Source: DASYXZ01 sp035308965 (GTDB lineage Bacteria > Acidobacteriota > Terriglobia > UBA7540). Taken from it: a DNA stretch of 64,000 nucleotides. Both the position numbers and the translations under genes were made by a program. Position 1 is the stretch's first letter; each line of letters starts with the position of its first letter. Below the pieces are notes generated by a model. That model saw only the letters and a program-made list of their open reading frames with translations, had not been told where the DNA came from and did not search any database. The stretch covers positions 62,001-126,000 of the forward strand of contig DATGFN010000062.1 in assembly GCA_035308965.1 (NCBI GenBank). The letters run 5' to 3'. This document shows, piece after piece, positions 8,266 to 16,567 of this stretch.

Positions 8266-9615
8266 CTAGGCCGGTGGTAGTGGGAACTCGCTATTCACCA
8301 TGCGCAGGGCTTCTTCCCGGGTTTGGATTTTCCCTTCCAGTTGCGCGTCTTCCACGGCCCCGAGGATTGTCTTGAAAAGCGGGCCGGGCTTGTAGCCGTG
8401 CGCGATCAGGTCGTCTCCGCGCAGGAGCGGCGCGGGCTTAACCTCTTCGGGGGGAGTCTCTTCCAACATGCGCCGCGCCATCTCGTAATTCTCCAGATTG
8501 CGATGGCTGGACAAACAATCCAGGCGGTGCAATTCCAGGTGCTCGCGAAATCCTTCCATGCGGATAAAACGCAATTGGGTGGAGCGCTTCATCTTGGGAA
8601 AATCTTTAAAGCGCAAATGATGACGCACCAATTCCACCACCCGTTCCGTGTCGCGGGCGGAAAGGCGCAGGCGCGTACAAATCTCTTCCGCCATTTTGGC
8701 GCCCACTTCTACGTGGTTGTCAAAACGGATGCGCTCGCGAATAGCAAACGTGGGCGGCTTGCCCACATCGTGAAGGAGCACTCCGAGCGCCAGCGCGGGC
8801 GTAACTGTTTCCACGTTCACAGGTGTTGAGAGTCCTTCCAGCATCATCAAGGTGTGAATCCACACATCGCCTTCGGGATGGAATTCTGGAGGTTGTTGCA
8901 CCCCCTGAAGGGCTTTGATTTCAGGCAGGACTTCTTTCAACAAGCCGGTCTCTTCCAGGAGTTCGAAGCCGCGGCGCGCTTGGCCTTCGGTGAGAGTTTT
9001 CACGATCTCGTCCCGCACCCGCTCCGCACTAACGTCGCCGATGTCGGGAGCGAGTTTTTGAATCGCATCAAGCGCGGCGGGGTCAAGCGCAAATTGAAAT
9101 CGGGCAGCAAACCGCACCGCGCGCAACATGCGCAGGCGGTCTTCGCTGAAACGCAAAGCGGGGTCGCCGATGGTGCGCAGCCGCCGGGCGCGAATGTCCA
9201 CCTGACCTTCGACATAATCAAGCACACTCTGCGTCTCGGGATCATAGAGCAATCCATTGATGGTAAAGTCGCGCCGCTGCACATCTTCCTTCGCGGTTTT
9301 CGAATAGCGGACCGCGGTCGGATGACGGCCGTCGGCGTAGAGGCCATCGCTCCGAAACGTGGCCACTTCCACGTTGCCCAGGTCGCGCGGCACCATCACC
9401 ACGCCGAACTGCGCACCCACGGTCAGGCTTTCGGGGAATAGTTTCACCACCTGGTCCGGCGTGGCGCTGGTGGAGATGTCAAAGTCCTTGGGCTCGCGGC
9501 CCATCACGAGGTCGCGCACACACCCGCCCACCAGGTACGCCTGATGGCCTTCATGGCGCAGCCGCGCGAGAATTTCAAGGGCGGCTTGCCCAAGCGGATT
9601 GAATTTCGCAACCAT
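8266..9615 (-). CDS. cca: CCA tRNA nucleotidyltransferase / poly(A) polymerase family protein with HD domain
   Basis: Adds or repairs the 3' CCA end of tRNAs. The class II nucleotidyltransferase head (about residues 20-160) has the GGCVRDLVMG loop and the metal-binding KDFDIST pair of aspartates. QRRDFTINGLLYD and the RLLRAVRFA-type helix RLRMLRAVRFAARF follow. An HD phosphohydrolase domain (LLHDVGKP, about residue 280) follows the neck, as in E. coli Cca. 449 residues. CCA-adding, A-adding and poly(A) polymerase members cannot be separated by eye; no second family member is in the window. It is last in a minus-strand run after dinB and the RNase H-like gene, about 100 bp downstream of the latter. 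Confidence 0.93.
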   Translation of the reverse strand: MVAKFNPLGQAALEILARLRHEGHQAYLVGGCVRDLVMGREPKDFDISTSATPDQVVKLFPESLTVGAQFGVVMVPRDLGNVEVATFRSDGLYADGRHPTAVRYSKTAKEDVQRRDFTINGLLYDPETQSVLDYVEGQVDIRARRLRTIGDPALRFSEDRLRMLRAVRFAARFQFALDPAALDAIQKLAPDIGDVSAERVRDEIVKTLTEGQARRGFELLEETGLLKEVLPEIKALQGVQQPPEFHPEGDVWIHTLMMLEGLSTPVNVETVTPALALGVLLHDVGKPPTFAIRERIRFDNHVEVGAKMAEEICTRLRLSARDTERVVELVRHHLRFKDFPKMKRSTQLRFIRMEGFREHLELHRLDCLSSHRNLENYEMARRMLEETPPEEVKPAPLLRGDDLIAHGYKPGPLFKTILGAVEDAQLEGKIQTREEALRMVNSEFPLPPA

Positions 9616-9719
9616 CGAAATGTATTACAGCCGATTACGCCCAGGGGCGCAAGGTGGGATGAGCTAGAGGTGGGCGGGCCCCAGTGCAATGCGTGGGGCC
9701 CCGGCCCGCGCTCGCGGCG

Positions 9720-10271
9720 CTAACGCCGAAGTTTCAATGCCGATTCCACACGGCGAAGCATGTAGACATCCTCTTTGTTATAGGCCAACAATTCGCCGAG
9801 CAGGCGGGAGTCGCCGGACGATTTGTATTGCCTCCAGGTCTCCTGCGCCCATAGGCCGTCTTTGCCGGGAAGCTCGCGCTTCAATCCAAGCGACTGTTCG
9901 ACCTTCTTCAAGCCGCCATACAAGCCCGCCTTCCAACATTCGGGGCACAAATCGGTGTGGGGGAATTCGCGGTCCAGCACCATGCCCAATTGAGCGGCGA
10001 TCACGGGGAAATCAAATCCGACATAACCCTTCACCTTGTCGGGAACGGAGCGGCCGTTGAAAGTGATCAATCGTTCGGCCCCGGCAAGCGCATCCATCAC
10101 GGCGGTTTTGGAAATCTTGTCGCCTACCAGTTGGACAAAGTTTTCCTCCGGCTCGGCAACTACGCGGATGCCCACCACCGTAAGCTGGTGATTCTTACTG
10201 TCGCGAAACAAACGCTGGTCGGTGAACTGGCCAACGTAGTTCGTCTCAATATCCAGGTAGGCAGCTTTCAT
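9720..10271 (-). CDS. RNase H-like (RNase_H_2) 3'-5' exonuclease domain protein
   Basis: 183 residues of the DEDD-type exonuclease fold, as in YprB and the N-terminus of some helicases. YLDIET at residues 6-11 gives the first metal-binding Asp and Glu. LITFNGRSVP gives the ExoII-like segment, and LAYNKEDVYML near the C-terminus the last acidic cluster. Known relatives are single-strand DNA or RNA exonucleases. A CPECW segment could bind zinc but has only two visible Cys. The gene lies between dinB (87 bp upstream) and cca on the same strand, so it is probably co-transcribed with the translesion polymerase; a DNA repair role is plausible but inferred. Confidence 0.85.
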   Translation of the reverse strand: MKAAYLDIETNYVGQFTDQRLFRDSKNHQLTVVGIRVVAEPEENFVQLVGDKISKTAVMDALAGAERLITFNGRSVPDKVKGYVGFDFPVIAAQLGMVLDREFPHTDLCPECWKAGLYGGLKKVEQSLGLKRELPGKDGLWAQETWRQYKSSGDSRLLGELLAYNKEDVYMLRRVESALKLRR

Positions 10272-10358
10272 GTGATTGGTCCTCGTTCAAGATTGACAGC
10301 GTATTTGAACGTCAAGCGCAGGGATATTTCCCTGCTGGTTCTGCTCGGCATCCTGCCT

Positions 10359-11594
10359 TTATTCTCGCCCCAAAAACCGTCGCCGGGGCTTGCGCTTTGC
10401 TGGTTCTTCGGTTGGTTCCTCGATTAACCGCGCCAGCTTGACAGCGTCAAACCCGTAACGCGCGCGGAGTTTATCTGTGGCATCGAGAACCCGGTCGAGT
10501 TTTTCGCGCTTGGGCGCGTCCAGTAAATTAAGCTGGAAGACGGCGCGCTCCAGATTCGAAGCCTTCACCCCTACCAAACGAATTTTCCGCCGCCGGTCCC
10601 ACGCGTTGTCAAAAAGACGCAGTATGTTTTCGAAGATGACGGAATCCACATGCGTCGGTTCGTCCAGCGAAATGTCCCGCGTATGGGTCTCAAACCCGGT
10701 GAAGCGAATCTTCACCCCCACCGTCCGCGCGAAAAGCCGGTTATCGCGCAGCCGGCGCGCTACCAGTTGAGTGAGGTAAGAAAGCGTGCGCTCCACTTCT
10801 TCGGCATTGGCGATGTCCGTGTCAAAAGTAGTCTCGTGGCTGATGGACTTGGGCTCCTCGGTGTAGGCGTACGCTCCGGTATCCTGTCCCAGCGACTTTA
10901 TGTAGAGGTATTCCCCCCATTTTCCAAATTGGTCTTTCAACTTGGGCAAACCGAACGCCTGGAGATCGCCGATGGTGGCGATGCCGAGCGAAAGCAGTTG
11001 CGGCTCGGTAACTTTGCCGATTCCCGGCATGCGCCGCACGGGGAGCGGGGCCAGGAATTTGGCTTCAGAACCGGGAAGGATATAAAGCAAGCCGTGCGGC
11101 TTGGCCTGGTCGGAGGCAATTTTCGATACCAAGTGCGAAGTGGACGCGCCCACCGAACAATTCAAACCGGTTTTTTCCTTTACTGTCCGAATCAGGCGGT
11201 CTCCCGCGCGCAGCGTGGAGCCGTGCAGAAGTTCGCAGCCCGTCAGGTCGAGATAGGCTTCGTCAATCGACACCATCTCCACCACGGGAGTAAACTCGCC
11301 GAAAATCCGGTGAACTTTTTGGGAATACTCGGAATACTTTTCGTAATGCCCGCGCAATAAAATAGCATGAGGGCAAAGCTTCTTCGCCTGGCTGATGGGC
11401 TGGGCGGAGTGGACTCCAAATTTGCGCGCTTCGTAGCTCGCCGCCGCCACCACCCCGCGTCCGTCCGGGTCCGCCCCCACCACTACCGCTTTGCCTTTTA
11501 GCGATGGGTCTTCGAGCTCTTCCACCGAGACGAAAAAAGCGTCCATGTCAACGTGGAGGATTTGAGGGATCGGATGATTGACTGATTTCGTCAT
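10359..11594 (-). CDS. dinB: DNA polymerase IV (Y-family translesion polymerase)
   Basis: Error-prone Y-family polymerase that extends past DNA lesions. ILHVDMDAFFVSVE and the VSIDEAYLDLTG motif carry the catalytic acidic residues. ADPDGRGVVAAASYEARKFGV is the usual fingers segment, and RRMPGIGKVTEPQLLSLGI the thumb helix-hairpin-helix. About 411 residues from the ATG at 11594; a TTG at 11639 would add 15 residues and lacks support. No strong ribosome binding site precedes either. The C-terminal tail is Lys/Arg-rich (KRKPRRR) and no clear beta-clamp motif is visible at the very end. It is first in a likely operon with the RNase H-like gene and cca. No LexA box was recognised. Confidence 0.95.
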   Translation of the reverse strand: MTKSVNHPIPQILHVDMDAFFVSVEELEDPSLKGKAVVVGADPDGRGVVAAASYEARKFGVHSAQPISQAKKLCPHAILLRGHYEKYSEYSQKVHRIFGEFTPVVEMVSIDEAYLDLTGCELLHGSTLRAGDRLIRTVKEKTGLNCSVGASTSHLVSKIASDQAKPHGLLYILPGSEAKFLAPLPVRRMPGIGKVTEPQLLSLGIATIGDLQAFGLPKLKDQFGKWGEYLYIKSLGQDTGAYAYTEEPKSISHETTFDTDIANAEEVERTLSYLTQLVARRLRDNRLFARTVGVKIRFTGFETHTRDISLDEPTHVDSVIFENILRLFDNAWDRRRKIRLVGVKASNLERAVFQLNLLDAPKREKLDRVLDATDKLRARYGFDAVKLARLIEEPTEEPAKRKPRRRFLGRE

Positions 11595-11677
11595 TGTGTG
11601 ATCTAAAGAAGAGGTTCCTCTCGCGTGTTGATGAAGCAATTGACCCTAGAAACCTAGAATTTGCGGGGAAAAATGTT

Positions 11678-12088
11678 TCAGGCCCAATCTGACCAAGCAT
11701 ACCTCCTGACATCTTCGCGTCTGAGCGTGTCGTATCCCTTCTGTGACGCCATAGAGTTAACTCGACTATCCTTTCTGAATATATGCCGCAGTATTCCTTC
11801 CAGCTCTCTAATTTCCTCTTCACGTATGTTGTCATGCACCTCGAATACGGAAAAATGCGTGCACTGGTTCTTAGCCTCGCTATTCAGGTGCCTACCAAGC
11901 CTAGCGTTGATGCCGGCTGTATCAGCGCCAGCCATTCCGATGTACATAACGTCATAAATCTTCGGTGTGTTCTCCTTGAACAAGACGTAAATGCCCCTAG
12001 TGTTCTTGGGCACCTTTTTTACTTCTTCCTTTTCGAATTTACGCCATTCAATGCATTGCTTTATCAGACGTAGAGGAGCGATAGGCAT
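11678..12088 (-). CDS. stand-alone GIY-YIG domain protein
   Basis: About 136 residues containing little beyond a GIY-YIG nuclease fold: RGIYVLF (GIY at 32-34), DVMYIG (YIG at 49-51), an Arg in INARLGRHL (about 63), and a catalytic-type Glu in EEIRELEG (about 97), followed by an Asn at about 111. All key residues appear present, so it could cut DNA. No DNA-binding domain is attached. The ATG at 12088 is chosen over one at 12112 because AAGGAGG sits 10 nt before it. Codon use (AGA, ATA, AAA-rich) looks more AT-rich than neighbours, which suggests acquisition. It is not part of an intron or intein here. The role is unknown. Confidence 0.8.
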   Translation of the reverse strand: MPIAPLRLIKQCIEWRKFEKEEVKKVPKNTRGIYVLFKENTPKIYDVMYIGMAGADTAGINARLGRHLNSEAKNQCTHFSVFEVHDNIREEEIRELEGILRHIFRKDSRVNSMASQKGYDTLRREDVRRYAWSDWA

Positions 12089-12147
12089 GTTTTGTGACCC
12101 TCCTTGAGGCATTAGGGGACCAGACCATTTCTATTCTTCAATAAATC

Positions 12148-12179
12148 ACTCAATGACTCAATCACTCAATGACTCAATC
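12148..12179. repeat. four tandem octamers ACTCAATS
   Basis: ACTCAATG, ACTCAATC, ACTCAATG, ACTCAATC in a row. The prmC stop codon (12166-12168) lies inside the array, so the last few residues of PrmC are repeat-encoded. Related in style to the heptamer tracts elsewhere in the window. Confidence 0.85.
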
Positions 12180-13062
12180 TTTTTTCCCCAGAACCCTTTT
12201 TAGCGATAACGACGCGCGGAATCCCGGCGAGATCAGGCCGGACCTCAACATCCGTCCAGCCCTCCGTGAGCAGCGCCAGTACTGCGTCCCGCATATTGTA
12301 GCCAATCTCCACCACCAAGTGGCCGCCGGGCTTGAGCACCTGGAGAGCCTGGGGAAAAAGGCGGCGGTACATTTCGTCACCGTGTTCCAGATCGCCCCAG
12401 GCAAGGCGCGGCTCAAAATCACGGACCTCACGCTGGACATTGCCCCGTTCGGCGCGAGCGACGTAAGGAGGGTTGGAGACCACAAAATCGAAAGAAGAGA
12501 AAAAATCGGCGTCCAGAAAGCGGGCAAGCAAATCGCTTTCGAGGAATTTCACCCGCTCCGGCATGGCTAAGCGCAAGGCATTGGTGGAGGCGACCACGAG
12601 CGCTGGACGCGAAATATCCCCGCCAAAAATAAGCGCGCGTGGAAACTCCGATGCCAGAGCCAGGGCGATGCATCCGGAGCCCGTGCCCACCTCCACAATC
12701 CGCAACCGATCATTTTTTGTTGCGCCCTGGCGGGCGGCGAGGTCGAGCACCGCTTCCACCAAGTGTTCGGTCTCGGGCCGAGGGATCAGCACGTCGGGCG
12801 AAACTTCAAAATCCAGCCCCCAGAATTCCTGATGCCCGGTGATGTACTGGGTGGGTTTGCCGGTGGCCCGTTCCGCGATCAAATGGAAATATCTATCGAC
12901 AATTTCGGACGAGATTTCGATATCCGGATGCGAGTGAATGTAACTCCGGTCGCGGTCAAGCACGTGCATTAAAAGAAGATCCGCTGCAAGCTGGGCCGAG
13001 GGAGTGTGGTTTTCAAGGAGAGTCCTCAGCCCTATTCGCAGTGCTTCACGAATCTGCATCAT
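12166..13062 (-). CDS. prmC: peptide chain release factor N5-glutamine methyltransferase
   Basis: Methylates the Gln of the GGQ motif of release factors RF1 and RF2 with S-adenosylmethionine. The N-terminal helical domain holds the TGKPTQYITGHQEFWGLDF segment, which is diagnostic. The Rossmann domain has the EVGTGSGCIALALA loop and the catalytic VVSNPPYV motif. About 298 residues from the ATG at 13062; a GTG at 13095 is possible, and neither has a clear ribosome binding site. It follows prfA on the same strand, its substrate gene, with a Uma2 gene inserted between them. The C-terminus runs into an octamer repeat. Confidence 0.94.
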   Translation of the reverse strand: MMQIREALRIGLRTLLENHTPSAQLAADLLLMHVLDRDRSYIHSHPDIEISSEIVDRYFHLIAERATGKPTQYITGHQEFWGLDFEVSPDVLIPRPETEHLVEAVLDLAARQGATKNDRLRIVEVGTGSGCIALALASEFPRALIFGGDISRPALVVASTNALRLAMPERVKFLESDLLARFLDADFFSSFDFVVSNPPYVARAERGNVQREVRDFEPRLAWGDLEHGDEMYRRLFPQALQVLKPGGHLVVEIGYNMRDAVLALLTEGWTDVEVRPDLAGIPRVVIAKKGSGEKRLSH

Positions 13063-13120
13063 GCCTACGGGGATCCGCGGGTTTGGAGAAGGCACAAAGG
13101 AGGGACCGGCGAAAAGCCGC

Positions 13121-13660
13121 CTAGAAAGTAAAAAGATCCTTCAGATTCAAGGAGTATTCCGGAAGCTTGTCAATAACAACCGGCTGTTCCTCACTGTAAA
13201 ACTGCGCAGGCCGGTCCGGGTAGATCAATTCGGCGAGCCGTTTTTTCGGATTGATCCACACTTGAATTACCCCACTCTCCTGGTAATCTTTGCGTTTTCT
13301 CTGGATCCGGCTGGCGCTGTCCGCGGCAGAGAGAATCTCAAATACGATGTCCGGAGGAAAATGGGCAGGAGTATCCGGAATGTGTCCACCAGGAAAGTGG
13401 CTGGCATGAACCAGCGAAAGGTCGGGGCAGCGCCAGTTCTCAGAGGCCATGGTGAAAGTCGCATCGCCAGGGAAGCAGAGCCATTCCCTATGCTGTTCGC
13501 AATACTTTCCCAGGAGCATGATTAGGCGAAAAACCATTGCCTGATGCCGAAGATGCACGGGCGGCATGAATTCCACCTCACCATCCACCAGTTCCCGCCG
13601 CTGCCAATCTTCGCCAGTCGCCAGAAATTCTTCCCAAGTGATTCCGGTTTTAGTTGCCAT
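13121..13660 (-). CDS. Uma2 family putative endonuclease (DUF820)
   Basis: 179 residues of the PD-(D/E)xK-fold Uma2 family, abundant in cyanobacteria and acidobacteria. MATKTGITWEEFLAT and RRELVDGEVEFMPP are the family's N-terminal pattern. The nuclease-like core shows WRCPDLSLV (Asp), DIVFEILSAAD (Glu) and RKRKDYQESGV (Lys). The GVIQVWINPKKR strand follows. The biological role of the family is not established; multiple copies per genome are typical. The insertion between prfA and prmC, which are normally adjacent, suggests it moved in. Spacing is about 64 bp from prfA and 58 bp to prmC, so co-transcription is likely. Confidence 0.88.
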   Translation of the reverse strand: MATKTGITWEEFLATGEDWQRRELVDGEVEFMPPVHLRHQAMVFRLIMLLGKYCEQHREWLCFPGDATFTMASENWRCPDLSLVHASHFPGGHIPDTPAHFPPDIVFEILSAADSASRIQRKRKDYQESGVIQVWINPKKRLAELIYPDRPAQFYSEEQPVVIDKLPEYSLNLKDLFTF

Positions 13661-13724
13661 TGTTCGACCTTCCGAGGATTAATCTTCTCACACTGAGAAT
13701 GCCAAAACAAGGTGTGGACTAACT

Positions 13725-14810
13725 TCAGTCGCGCGCACTCTGAGGCGGCGCGCCGCCGTTTTGGGCGTGTTCGACCAGCGCCTGAACAATATCGTCGAGC
13801 TTGCCGTCCATCACCCTATCGAGTTGATGGATGGTGAGTCCAATGCGATGGTCGGTGACGCGATTCTGGGGAAAATTATAGGTTCGAATTTTCTCGCTGC
13901 GGTCGCCCGAGCCGATTTGGGAGCGCCGCTCTTCCGTGATTTTTTTCTGCTGTTCCTGAAGTTTCATTTCATACAGGCGCGAACGCAGCACGCGCAGAGC
14001 CTTGGCGCGGTTCTTGATCTGCGACTTCTCGTCCTGGCAGGAAACGATGGTTCCGGTGGGCACGTGGGTGATGCGCACGGCCGAGTAAGTCGTGTTCACG
14101 GATTGCCCGCCCGGGCCCGAGGAGCAAAAGGTGTCCACGCGGATATCCTTGGGGTCAATCTGGATTTCCACTTCGTCGGCTTCGGGCAGCACGGCCACCG
14201 TGATGGCGGAAGTGTGAATGCGCCCCTGCTGCTCGGTGGCAGGAACGCGCTGCACCCGGTGAACGCCGCTCTCGTACTTCAATCGGCCGTAAACTTTTCG
14301 GCCTTCGATGAGGGCAATCACTTCCTTCATCCCGCCGACGCCGGACAGGCTTGAAGAGAGCTCTTCCACCCGCCAGCCCTGCGACTCTGAGTAGCGCGAA
14401 TACATGCGAAACATTTCCTGGGCGAAGAGTGTCGCTTCATCGCCGCCCGTGCCGGCGCGGATTTCCAGGATCACGTTCTTTTCATCATTGGGGTCGCGCG
14501 GCAACAGCATGACTTTCAGCTCTTCTTCCACCTTGGCGCTTCGCTTTTGCAGTTGTTCCAGCTCGTCGTGAGCCATTGCCGTCATTTCAGGGTCGGCGGA
14601 AGATTCACCGATCAACGTCCGGGTCTGCGCCAGTGACTTCTCCAGCTCCTTCCACTCGCGGTATTTTTCCACCACTTCGCGAAGTTCGGAGTGCGCCTTG
14701 GCGGCTTTCTGATATTGGGCGGGATCGGCCAACACTTGTGGGTCGCTGAGCTGCGCTGTCAGCTCGTCATACTTCTTCTCAAAATCCGCGAGTTTTTCCG
14801 AATATTGCAT
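13725..14810 (-). CDS. prfA: peptide chain release factor 1
   Basis: RF1 reads UAA and UAG in the ribosomal A site and triggers peptide release. The codon-recognition tripeptide PAT is at residues 190-192 (RVQRVPATEQQGRIHTSA), which separates it from RF2 (SPF). The catalytic GGQ is at 234-236 (SSGPGGQSVNTTYS). 361 residues is normal. The N-terminal coiled-coil region is intact. The gene follows DUF1385 on the same strand, a common order, with five heptamer repeats in the gap, and precedes Uma2 and prmC. The start MQYSEKLADFEKKYDEL fits the family. Confidence 0.98.
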   Translation of the reverse strand: MQYSEKLADFEKKYDELTAQLSDPQVLADPAQYQKAAKAHSELREVVEKYREWKELEKSLAQTRTLIGESSADPEMTAMAHDELEQLQKRSAKVEEELKVMLLPRDPNDEKNVILEIRAGTGGDEATLFAQEMFRMYSRYSESQGWRVEELSSSLSGVGGMKEVIALIEGRKVYGRLKYESGVHRVQRVPATEQQGRIHTSAITVAVLPEADEVEIQIDPKDIRVDTFCSSGPGGQSVNTTYSAVRITHVPTGTIVSCQDEKSQIKNRAKALRVLRSRLYEMKLQEQQKKITEERRSQIGSGDRSEKIRTYNFPQNRVTDHRIGLTIHQLDRVMDGKLDDIVQALVEHAQNGGAPPQSARD

Positions 14811-14824
14811 AGGAATAACTATAA

Positions 14825-14859
14825 GGTATTAGGAATTTGGAATTAGGGATTAGCAATTA
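14825..14859. repeat. five tandem heptamers GGAATTA-type
   Basis: GGTATTA, GGAATTT, GGAATTA, GGGATTA, GCAATTA lie in the gap between DUF1385 and prfA, ending a few bases upstream of the prfA start region on the minus strand. They may sit in the prfA leader if the two genes are co-transcribed. Confidence 0.85.
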
Positions 14860-14929
14860 AAAGCCCGATGACAGGACTGAGACTTTTTAATCCTTCCGCC
14901 AAACTATCGTTGCATCCCTCAATCTAATC

Positions 14930-15940
14930 TCAAGCCACCACCAGTTCCCCGCCCCGGCTCTTTTCCAGTTCCATGGCCGAATCCAGGGCCTTCACGGCGG
15001 TTTCGAGTTGGCCGTCGTTCGGTTCCTTGGTGGTGATGCGCTGCAACCACAAACCCGGTTGCGAGGCCATTTTCCAAAGCGGCCCGCTGGACTTGGCGGC
15101 AAACCGGATGAACTCGTAAGAGACGCCCGCGATCACGGGGAGCAACGCGATGCGCCCGAAAAACTTTCCCGCGAACGATTGGAAGGGCAGGAACATATAA
15201 GCCACCATGGCAATGCCCATCACAACCAACAGGAAGCTGGTCCCGCAACGCGGATGGAAGCGCGTGCAATCGCGGGCGGCGGCCACATCGGCGCGCCCCA
15301 GTTTTTCAAAGCACCACACCACTTTGTGCTCGGCGCCGTGATACTCAAAAATTCTCTTGATGTCCTTCATCTGCGCCAACGCCGCGAGAAAGACCAGAAA
15401 CAGCACGATGCGAATGGATCCATCCACCAGATTGAACACCACCAGATTCCCGGCCGGCGCCCAGTGGCCCTTCAGAATCGTGGCGAGATAGAGCGGCAGC
15501 AATTTGTAAAATAGAATGAAGAAACCAAGTGAGAAGGCGAGATTCAGCGCCAGCAACCAGTTGCTCAGCTCGGGCTTCTTTTCTTTCTCCTCTTCGGACT
15601 CCTGGGCTTTCGGATCTTCCAGCGCTGCCTCGGCGGAATATCGGAGGGCCTTGATCCCAAGGACCATGGCCTGCCCAAGAACGCCCAATCCTCGCAGCAC
15701 GGGATACTTGAGCCAGGGGTGTTTATCCGAAGGCCGGTCCAGGTAATCCTGAGTGACGGCCAGTGAGCCGTTGGGCCGGCGAACCGCCACGGCAAAACTG
15801 TGCGGCGACCGCATCATCACGCCTTCGATCACCGCCTGCCCGCCCACAAGGATTTCCTCAGGTCCCTGAAGAAAAGGCAGCAGGACCAACCTGCCCATCC
15901 GGCGCCCCATCATCTCGATTTTGTGTTTAACTCTTCCCAT
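14930..15940 (-). CDS. DUF1385 membrane protein (YqhQ-like)
   Basis: About 336 residues. The signature VGGQAVIEGVMMRSPHSFAVAVR near the N-terminus identifies DUF1385/YqhQ. Membrane helices are visible around LLALNLAFSLGFFILFYKLLPLYLATIL and IRIVLFLVFLAALAQM. EYHGAEHKVVWCFE and TRFHPRCGTSFLLVV follow; these conserved His, Cys and Glu suggest a metal site but no reaction is established for the family. The gene is often found next to prfA, as here. I start at ATG 15940; the TTG at 16042 would add an unrelated leader. Ribosome binding is weak at both. Confidence 0.87.
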   Translation of the reverse strand: MGRVKHKIEMMGRRMGRLVLLPFLQGPEEILVGGQAVIEGVMMRSPHSFAVAVRRPNGSLAVTQDYLDRPSDKHPWLKYPVLRGLGVLGQAMVLGIKALRYSAEAALEDPKAQESEEEKEKKPELSNWLLALNLAFSLGFFILFYKLLPLYLATILKGHWAPAGNLVVFNLVDGSIRIVLFLVFLAALAQMKDIKRIFEYHGAEHKVVWCFEKLGRADVAAARDCTRFHPRCGTSFLLVVMGIAMVAYMFLPFQSFAGKFFGRIALLPVIAGVSYEFIRFAAKSSGPLWKMASQPGLWLQRITTKEPNDGQLETAVKALDSAMELEKSRGGELVVA

Positions 15941-16218
15941 TTCGATCAATCCAACCGAATTCGTCCTTCCCGCTTTAAACGCATTACTCCAAATGGCCAG
16001 CCGCCAGTCAACCAGGCCTTTGGCGCCGTCACGGCTTGGCAATTATTAGATGCACGTTGTGCGGCTAAGAATCAGAATAACCGGATTGCAAGGGGGGTGT
16101 CAATTCACGCTATGGACCGAAACTCCATTGCATCGATTTGATTTTTGGATAAGGGGAAGTATAATGCCGTGCTTACGGTGAAACTTTTTCGGGCTCCTCT
16201 GTTTCGAGGTCTTCTATC

Positions 16219-16542
16219 ATGATGGGTGCGGCGCCGCGTTTGGGTGATTTGATTGACGATCATTGTCCGCGTTGCAGGCTTTTGCTGAACCATGCCATTG
16301 CCAGCATGATGGAAGGCAAAGTGGCGAAAGTTATTTGCCAGACCTGCCTCACCGAGCACGCTTACCTCTATCAGGATGGTGCCAAGAGGAAGAAGCCGCC
16401 CGGCGGACGCGAAACCCTCTTTGACCAAATCCTGGCTCACGGAGGGCTGGCCCCGCAACCTGTGGAAGTTCAGGTTAAGAAAAAGAAAGCTTCACCCGCC
16501 ACCCGATCGGGCCGCAAGCCTAAGAAACAAACGACCGCCTAG
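16219..16542 (+). CDS. small zinc-ribbon protein with basic tail
   Basis: 107 residues. Two CxxC pairs, DDHCPRCRLL (about 15-21) and KVICQTCLTEH (about 37-46), can form a zinc ribbon. The C-terminal 30 residues are Lys-, Arg- and Pro-rich (KKKKASPATRSGRKPKK), suggesting nucleic-acid or ribosome contact. GAGGT precedes the ATG by 8 nt, supporting the start; a second ATG follows at once. Divergent from DUF1385. No named family recognised; a role near translation genes is only a contextual guess. Confidence 0.75.
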   Translation: MMGAAPRLGDLIDDHCPRCRLLLNHAIASMMEGKVAKVICQTCLTEHAYLYQDGAKRKKPPGGRETLFDQILAHGGLAPQPVEVQVKKKKASPATRSGRKPKKQTTA

Positions 16543-16567
16543 GGAAAACTGAAGCCTGCCGTCCGTT

